From contig NZ_JALDYF010000001.1 in NCBI RefSeq assembly GCF_032154225.1, positions 496,001 through 560,000 on the forward strand: DNA of 64,000 bases, given 5' to 3'. This document shows positions 60,002 through 64,000 of this stretch, piece after piece. The first letter of the stretch is position 1, and the number at the start of each line of letters is the position of its first letter. Source of the DNA: Psychrobacillus sp032154225 (lineage in GTDB: Bacteria; Bacillota; Bacilli; Bacillales_A; Planococcaceae). The position numbers and the translations under genes are program-made. The notes beneath the pieces were generated by a model, which saw only the letters and a list, made by a program, of their open reading frames with translations, made no database searches and was not told the origin of the DNA.

Positions 60002-61360
60002 TTAGCCTTTTTTTCGAAACGCAGCAACGTAAAATCCGTCGCTTCTAAGGTCCTGCGGGAAAAGTTGTAACATACCCTCTTTTTCCTGCTTCTTAATATT
60101 ATTTAAAACGTCTGGAAAACGTTGAAGTTCCATGTCTGGATGCGCTTGTAAAAACAGTTCGGTAGTTCCTTCATTTTCTTCGCGATCCACCGTACAAGTA
60201 CTATAGACCAATAAACCATCATGCTTCAATAGCTTATATGCTTCTTCCAATAAATTTAATTGTATCGGCTTAAGAGAAGCGAAATCTTTTTCACTTTTTG
60301 TGTACTTAATATCTGGTTTTCGCTTCATTACCCCAAGACCACTACATGGCGCATCTACTAAAATACGATCAAATGATTCTGCTGGATATAGTTCCGATGC
60401 TTTACGGCCATCCATTTCCACTGTTTCGATAAAGCTAAAGCCAAGTCTATCTGCGTTTTCTTTCACTAGCTTTAATTTATGCTGATGAATATCCATCGCC
60501 ACTAACTTCCCAGTGTTTTTCATTTTTTCTGCAATATGCGTTGTTTTTCCTCCAGGAGCAGAACACATATCTAAAACAGTCATTCCAGGCTCCGCTTGAA
60601 GTGCATATGCTGGAATCATCGAGCTTTCATCTTGAATCGTAACAAAACCTTGTTCAAAAGCAGTTGTTTTAGCAGCTTGTCCGTTAAATAAGTAAATACA
60701 CTCAGGTAATATTTCGCTTTGTGCAACGACATATCCTTCTTGTGTCAATAAATGAAGTACTTGCTCCACTGTTCGTTTAAATAAATTGACACGTAAAGTT
60801 TGTACTGGCGGCTCATTATTTTCTTTCAACATTTTTTCCGTTTCCACGATGCCGTATTGGGAAACAAATCGTTTCACCATCCATAATGGATGACTCGTTT
60901 CAATAGAAAGTCGTTCTACATCATCTTTAATCTCTTCTGTCGAACGAACACCTTCTCTTAAAATAGAACGTAGTATTCCATTCACAGCACCAGATATTCC
61001 TTTATGACGCCCTCTTCTTTTGGCAATTTCAACCGCTTCATTGACAGCTGCATGGTCTGGAATACGAGATAAATAATGGATTTGATACAACGATAGACGT
61101 AATAATTGTAAAACCCAATCGTCTAATTTCCCTTTTACGAATGGCAGTAAATAGTAATCTAATGTCATTTTGTATTGAAGTGTTCCATATGTTAATTCTG
61201 TTAATAACGCACGATCTTTTGGATCAATCTTGTATTTTTCAATCGTTTGATGAAGTAGTAAGTTACTGTATGCTTGCTGCTTTTCTACAGCCATTAATAT
61301 AGACAATGCGGCGTCTCGAACATTACCATTCCAAATTTTTTCTTGTGGTTTTTTTGTCAT
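60002..61360 (-). CDS. rsmB: 16S rRNA m5C967 methyltransferase RsmB
   Basis: 452-residue SAM-dependent methyltransferase. The NusB-like RNA-binding N-terminus (about 1-140) precedes the catalytic domain with DMCSAPGGKTTHIAEKM (motif I), VDAPCSGLGVMKRKPD (motif IV Cys) and YSTCTVDREENE (motif VI Cys). The start overlaps the fmt stop (ATGA). Confidence 0.97.
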   Translation of the reverse strand: MTKKPQEKIWNGNVRDAALSILMAVEKQQAYSNLLLHQTIEKYKIDPKDRALLTELTYGTLQYKMTLDYYLLPFVKGKLDDWVLQLLRLSLYQIHYLSRIPDHAAVNEAVEIAKRRGRHKGISGAVNGILRSILREGVRSTEEIKDDVERLSIETSHPLWMVKRFVSQYGIVETEKMLKENNEPPVQTLRVNLFKRTVEQVLHLLTQEGYVVAQSEILPECIYLFNGQAAKTTAFEQGFVTIQDESSMIPAYALQAEPGMTVLDMCSAPGGKTTHIAEKMKNTGKLVAMDIHQHKLKLVKENADRLGFSFIETVEMDGRKASELYPAESFDRILVDAPCSGLGVMKRKPDIKYTKSEKDFASLKPIQLNLLEEAYKLLKHDGLLVYSTCTVDREENEGTTELFLQAHPDMELQRFPDVLNNIKKQEKEGMLQLFPQDLRSDGFYVAAFRKKG

Positions 61361-62298
61361 TCAAATTTATCCCCTATTCGCAATTTCGAGCCAACGCCTC
61401 TTAAATAATCTTCCGCTGACATTTTCTTTTTTCCAGCAGGCTGTAGTTCATTTACTCGAATTGCTTCCTCAAAACCAGTTTGAATAACAAAATAATCCGA
61501 CGATATTTTAATAACAGTTCCTGGGAGTTCTTTTGCATTTTCTTGAATCGTGTCGGCTTTCCAAATTTTCACCGCTTGCTCTTCTAAAGATGTATAAGCA
61601 ACTGGCCATGGATGCAAGCCACGAATTTGATTGTGTATTTGAAATGCCGTTTTGTTCCAATCAATTCGTTCTTGTTCGCGAGAAATATTTTTTGCATACG
61701 TCACTAGTGATTCATCTTGCACGATGCGATTATTTGTTTTGGAAATGATTGAAGGCAATGTCGCTTTCAATAAATCAGAACCAACTTTGCTCAACTTATC
61801 AAAAAGTAAACCGGTATCATCCGTATGCTCAATGGAAATTTCACTTTGCGAAATAATATCACCGGCATCTAATTTTTCTTCCATATACATAATCGAAACA
61901 CCTGTTTTATCTTGCCCATCGATAATTGATTGATGAATTGGTGCACCACCACGATATGCAGGAAGTAAAGATGCATGTACATTAATACAGCCAAGTTCCG
62001 GTACTTCTAGCAGCTCTTTTGGTAAAATCTGTCCAAATGCAGCCGTCACGATTAAGTCTGGTTGTAAGTCGATAATTTGTTGTAGTTCTTCTGAGCCTTT
62101 TAACTTCGTCGGCTGGATGACAGGTAAGTTTAATGTAAGTGCCTCTTCTTTAACAGGAGGAGGCGTTAACACTTTCTTTCTACCAACAGGACGATCTGGC
62201 TGTGTTACAACCGCTAAAACATTGTACCCTTCTTCTACAAGCATGCCTAAAATCGGTGCTGAGAATGCAGGAGTACCCATGAATATAATTGACGTCAT
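61357..62298 (-). CDS. fmt: Methionyl-tRNA formyltransferase
   Basis: Formylates initiator Met-tRNA; 313 residues. IIFMGTPAFSAPIL at the N-terminus, the catalytic NVHASLLPAYRGGAPI (Asn/His) and the GVSIMYMEEKLDAGDII region (Asp) are present, followed by the C-terminal OB domain. It overlaps def by 4 bases (ATGA), the usual def-fmt coupling. Confidence 0.97.
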   Translation of the reverse strand: MTSIIFMGTPAFSAPILGMLVEEGYNVLAVVTQPDRPVGRKKVLTPPPVKEEALTLNLPVIQPTKLKGSEELQQIIDLQPDLIVTAAFGQILPKELLEVPELGCINVHASLLPAYRGGAPIHQSIIDGQDKTGVSIMYMEEKLDAGDIISQSEISIEHTDDTGLLFDKLSKVGSDLLKATLPSIISKTNNRIVQDESLVTYAKNISREQERIDWNKTAFQIHNQIRGLHPWPVAYTSLEEQAVKIWKADTIQENAKELPGTVIKISSDYFVIQTGFEEAIRVNELQPAGKKKMSAEDYLRGVGSKLRIGDKFE

Positions 62299-62798
62299 TC
62301 GGTTTCCTCCTCTTGTTCTTCTGCTAAACGTTCCATTTCTTCCAAATCTACATAACGAACAACTTTCGATGTAAATAAAACACCATGTAAATGATCGATT
62401 TCATGTAAAATCGCTCTTGCTTCATAATCTTCCGCTTGTAGTTCATATAACGCTCCATCACGATCTTGCGCTTCTACTTTTACATAAAATGGACGTTCTA
62501 CTTCACCATAAACATCTGGAAAGCTTAAACAACCTTCTATTTCTATTTCAGATCCACCAATTTCCACGATTTCTGGATTAATCATTTCAATTACTTCTTG
62601 TCCTTCACCTAAATCGACAATTGCAACTTGAATAGCTTCTCCGACCTGTGGAGCAGCTATTCCTATTCCATCAGAAGCAACCATTGTGTCATACATATCA
62701 TCTAATAGCGCTTTTAGTTTATCATCAAAATTCACTACTTCTTTACACTTTGTCGTTAATATTTCATTTGGGTGTACTACTATTGGTCTAATTGCCAT
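62295..62798 (-). CDS. def: Peptide deformylase
   Basis: Metalloprotease removing the formyl group from nascent proteins; 167 residues (class 1 type). The three motifs are GIGIAAPQVG, EGCLSFP and the HEIDHLHG metal site. The C-terminal tail is strongly acidic (EEQEEETE). GAGGAAATGAA precedes ATG 62798. It is separated from priA by a 271-base gap that contains a structured repeat. Confidence 0.97.
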   Translation of the reverse strand: MAIRPIVVHPNEILTTKCKEVVNFDDKLKALLDDMYDTMVASDGIGIAAPQVGEAIQVAIVDLGEGQEVIEMINPEIVEIGGSEIEIEGCLSFPDVYGEVERPFYVKVEAQDRDGALYELQAEDYEARAILHEIDHLHGVLFTSKVVRYVDLEEMERLAEEQEEETE

Positions 62799-62870
62799 TT
62801 CATTTCCTCATTTCAATCATAATCAATTTCGCCTTGGCGTAATTGTGTCCAAGTTTTGAATTGAGCTAGA

Positions 62871-62933
62871 GGCCTACATTACGTAGGTCATGCAGTCGTT
62901 GCGACTGGACGTCGCGAACTTAGACTGCCTTCC
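62871..62933. repeat. 63-bp hairpin module 1 of copy B
   Basis: GGCCTAC, loop ATTAC, GTAGGTCA, then an outer stem GCAGTC/GACTGC enclosing GTTGCGAC, loop TGGAC, GTCGCGAAC. The inner stem has seven pairs including one G-U and a bulged base. The layout and length are identical to module 2. Confidence 0.7.
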
Positions 62934-62973
62934 CCAAATCCGTTCAAAATTTGTGACATCCGCCGGAGGATTA

Positions 62974-63036
62974 GGCCTACAGGATGTAGGTCACTCAGGC
63001 GTTGCCGCAGGACGCGGCGATCTTAGCCAGAGTTCC
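62974..63036. repeat. 63-bp hairpin module 2 of copy B
   Basis: GGCCTAC, loop AGGAT, GTAGGTCA, then an outer stem CTCAGGC/GCCAGAG (one A-A mismatch) enclosing GTTGCCGC, loop AGGAC, GCGGCGATC. Differences from module 1 in the inner stem fall on paired positions and keep pairing (GA/TC to CG/CG), as does T-A to G-C in the outer stem. Confidence 0.7.
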
Positions 63037-63069
63037 TCCATTCAGCAAATGTTTTACTGCTGAATAAAG

Positions 63070-64000
63070 TTATAGAATGGTGGATGGATCTAAATCAATC
63101 GTAAGGATAACTCCTTTTTTCATCCATTCCGTTCTATAAATTTTAATTAGTTGCTGTAGTTTTTCAATTAAAACTGGTTCTTTTTTGTATTTTATCAAAC
63201 ATTGATATCTATATCTATTTTGTATCTTACTAATTGCACTTGCAGTTGGTCCAACAACCATTGTTTCGGCCGATAAATTGCCTCTTAACCAGTCTGTAGC
63301 GAGCTTCGCATATTCAGATGCTAGCATGACATTTTCATGTGTCACTTGTACTAAAGTTAAATAATAAAAAGGTGGATACTCATACTGCTTTCGAATGAGC
63401 ATTTCTTTATGATAAAAGGGTTCATACAATTGCGCTTTTGAAAGTTCAACTGCGTAATGCTCAGGTGTATATGTTTGTACATACACTTCCCCTTCTTTAT
63501 CATGCCTTCCTGCTCTACCACTTACTTGCGTTAACAACTGAAAAGTCTTTTCAGCAGCTCGGAAATCTGCTAAATGCAACGTCGTATCTGCATTTAACAC
63601 ACCAACTAGCGTAATATTCGGGAAGTCCAAACCTTTTGCAATCATTTGAGTGCCGAGTAAAATATCTGCGTCCCCGTCCCCAAACTGCTTCAAAATACGT
63701 TCATGTGAACCCTTCGTTTTTGTCGTATCGACGTCCATTCGTAGCACTCTTGCATACGGAAAAAGTTTATCTATTTCTTCCTCTACTTTTTGAGTACCTG
63801 TTCCAAAAAATCGAATATGATCACTCATACATTCTGGACATTGTCTCGGAACCGGCTCTTCATGTCCACAATAATGGCATTTCAACTGTTCACCAGCTCG
63901 ATGATACGTTAGAGAAATATCACATTGCTTACATTCCACTACCGTTCCACAATCCCGACATAAAACGAAAGAAGAAAATCCTCGCTTATTTAAAAACAGC
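63070..64000 (-). CDS. priA: Primosomal replication restart helicase PriA (N-terminal part beyond window)
   Basis: C-terminal 310 residues of PriA, open to the right edge of the window (family length about 800). The first visible residues, LFLNKRGFSSFVLC, lead into paired zinc-binding cysteines (CRDCG, CKQCD, CHYCG, CPECM). Helicase motifs follow: ILLGTQMIAKGLDFPNITLV and QVSGRAGRHDKEGEV. The GTG at 63939 is internal, not a start. The stop codon is the first triplet of repeat copy B. Confidence 0.97.
   Translation of the reverse strand, partial: LFLNKRGFSSFVLCRDCGTVVECKQCDISLTYHRAGEQLKCHYCGHEEPVPRQCPECMSDHIRFFGTGTQKVEEEIDKLFPYARVLRMDVDTTKTKGSHERILKQFGDGDADILLGTQMIAKGLDFPNITLVGVLNADTTLHLADFRAAEKTFQLLTQVSGRAGRHDKEGEVYVQTYTPEHYAVELSKAQLYEPFYHKEMLIRKQYEYPPFYYLTLVQVTHENVMLASEYAKLATDWLRGNLSAETMVVGPTASAISKIQNRYRYQCLIKYKKEPVLIEKLQQLIKIYRTEWMKKGVILTIDLDPSTIL

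Larger units (their letters stand above)
62821..63072. repeat. Intercistronic structured repeat, copy B (priA-def)
   Basis: A 252-bp element between priA and def with the same framework as copy A at 15948-16056. It starts on the coding strand at TAACTTTATT, whose first triplet is the priA stop, contains the shared CCTCCGGCGGATGT core, and ends at AATTGATT before the def leader. It additionally carries two 63-bp modules (62871-62933 and 62974-63036). Each module has a CCTAC/GTAGG hairpin and a second, longer stem-loop. The end hairpin is CAATT-CGCC/GGCG-AATTG. Confidence 0.75.

Noticed and set aside
63070..63939. GTG 63939 as the start of a complete small gene
   Set aside because: The frame continues to the window edge through LFLNKRGFSSF and further zinc-binding cysteines of PriA, so the gene is truncated by the window.
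1..64000. Defence, CRISPR, prophage or biosynthetic island
   Set aside because: All genes but one short frame belong to conserved housekeeping or motility families in B. subtilis-like order; no integrase other than XerC, no transposase and no spaced direct repeats were seen.

Overview
The window is one nearly unbroken block of leftward (minus-strand) housekeeping and motility genes from a low-GC, endospore-forming member of the Bacillales. Gene order follows the Bacillus subtilis priA-def-fmt ... codY-flgB ... flhA region almost gene for gene, read in reverse. The presence of spoVM, codY, fapR, prkC, fakA and the FliY/SwrD type of flagellar operon supports the assignment. The style of the intergenic repeats suggests Planococcaceae/Caryophanaceae (Lysinibacillus/Psychrobacillus-like), but the genus cannot be fixed from this sequence. 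No tRNA, rRNA, CRISPR array, prophage or intact insertion sequence was seen.

Layout from right to left, in the direction of transcription. (1) 64000-54963: priA (cut by the window edge), def, fmt, rsmB, prpC, prkC, rsgA, rpe, thiN and a 30-codon spoVM. These cover primosome restart, formyl-Met handling, rRNA methylation, the PASTA kinase/phosphatase pair, a ribosome assembly GTPase and sporulation. (2) rpmB is the only clear plus-strand gene and faces spoVM across a bidirectional terminator. (3) 54439-47789: yloU, fakA, a 1-kb repeat-filled gap, sdaAB, sdaAA, recG. (4) 47682-44130: the FapR-controlled lipid operon fapR-plsX-fabD-fabG-acpP. (5) 43931-32788: rnc, smc, ftsY, ylxM, ffh, rpsP, khpA, rimM, trmD, rplS, lepB, rbgA (RNA processing, chromosome structure, SRP pathway, ribosome maturation). 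(6) 32676-29750: rnhB with ylqG and ylqH, a FliK-like plus FlhB-tail-like pair. (7) 29621-26573: sucC, sucD, dprA. (8) 26470-19278: topA, trmFO, xerC, hslV, hslU, codY. (9) 18897-1: the fla/che operon flgB, flgC, fliE, fliF, fliG, fliH, fliI, fliJ, motE, fliK, flgD, a conserved flagellar operon protein, flgE, swrD, fliL, fliM, fliY, cheY, fliO, fliP, fliQ, fliR, flhB, flhA (cut by the left edge).

Most genes are ordinary and syntenic. The unusual material lies mainly between genes. Two copies of a structured intercistronic repeat (fliF/fliG and priA/def) begin exactly at the upstream stop codon, and one carries two 63-bp modules whose differences are compensatory. The sdaAB-fakA gap holds a 176-bp imperfect palindrome and a second repeat type. 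Within genes, notable points are an Ala-rich insert in the hook protein FlgE, the stand-alone FlhB-CC-like YlqH, a hairpin between the Shine-Dalgarno and start codon of swrD, a dprA reading frame whose best ribosome-binding site points to an ATA codon, and an HslV without the serine-2 nucleophile of B. subtilis CodW. rlmN and ylqD are missing from their usual places. No clearly new multi-gene system was found; the structured repeats and the ylqG-ylqH pair are the best leads.
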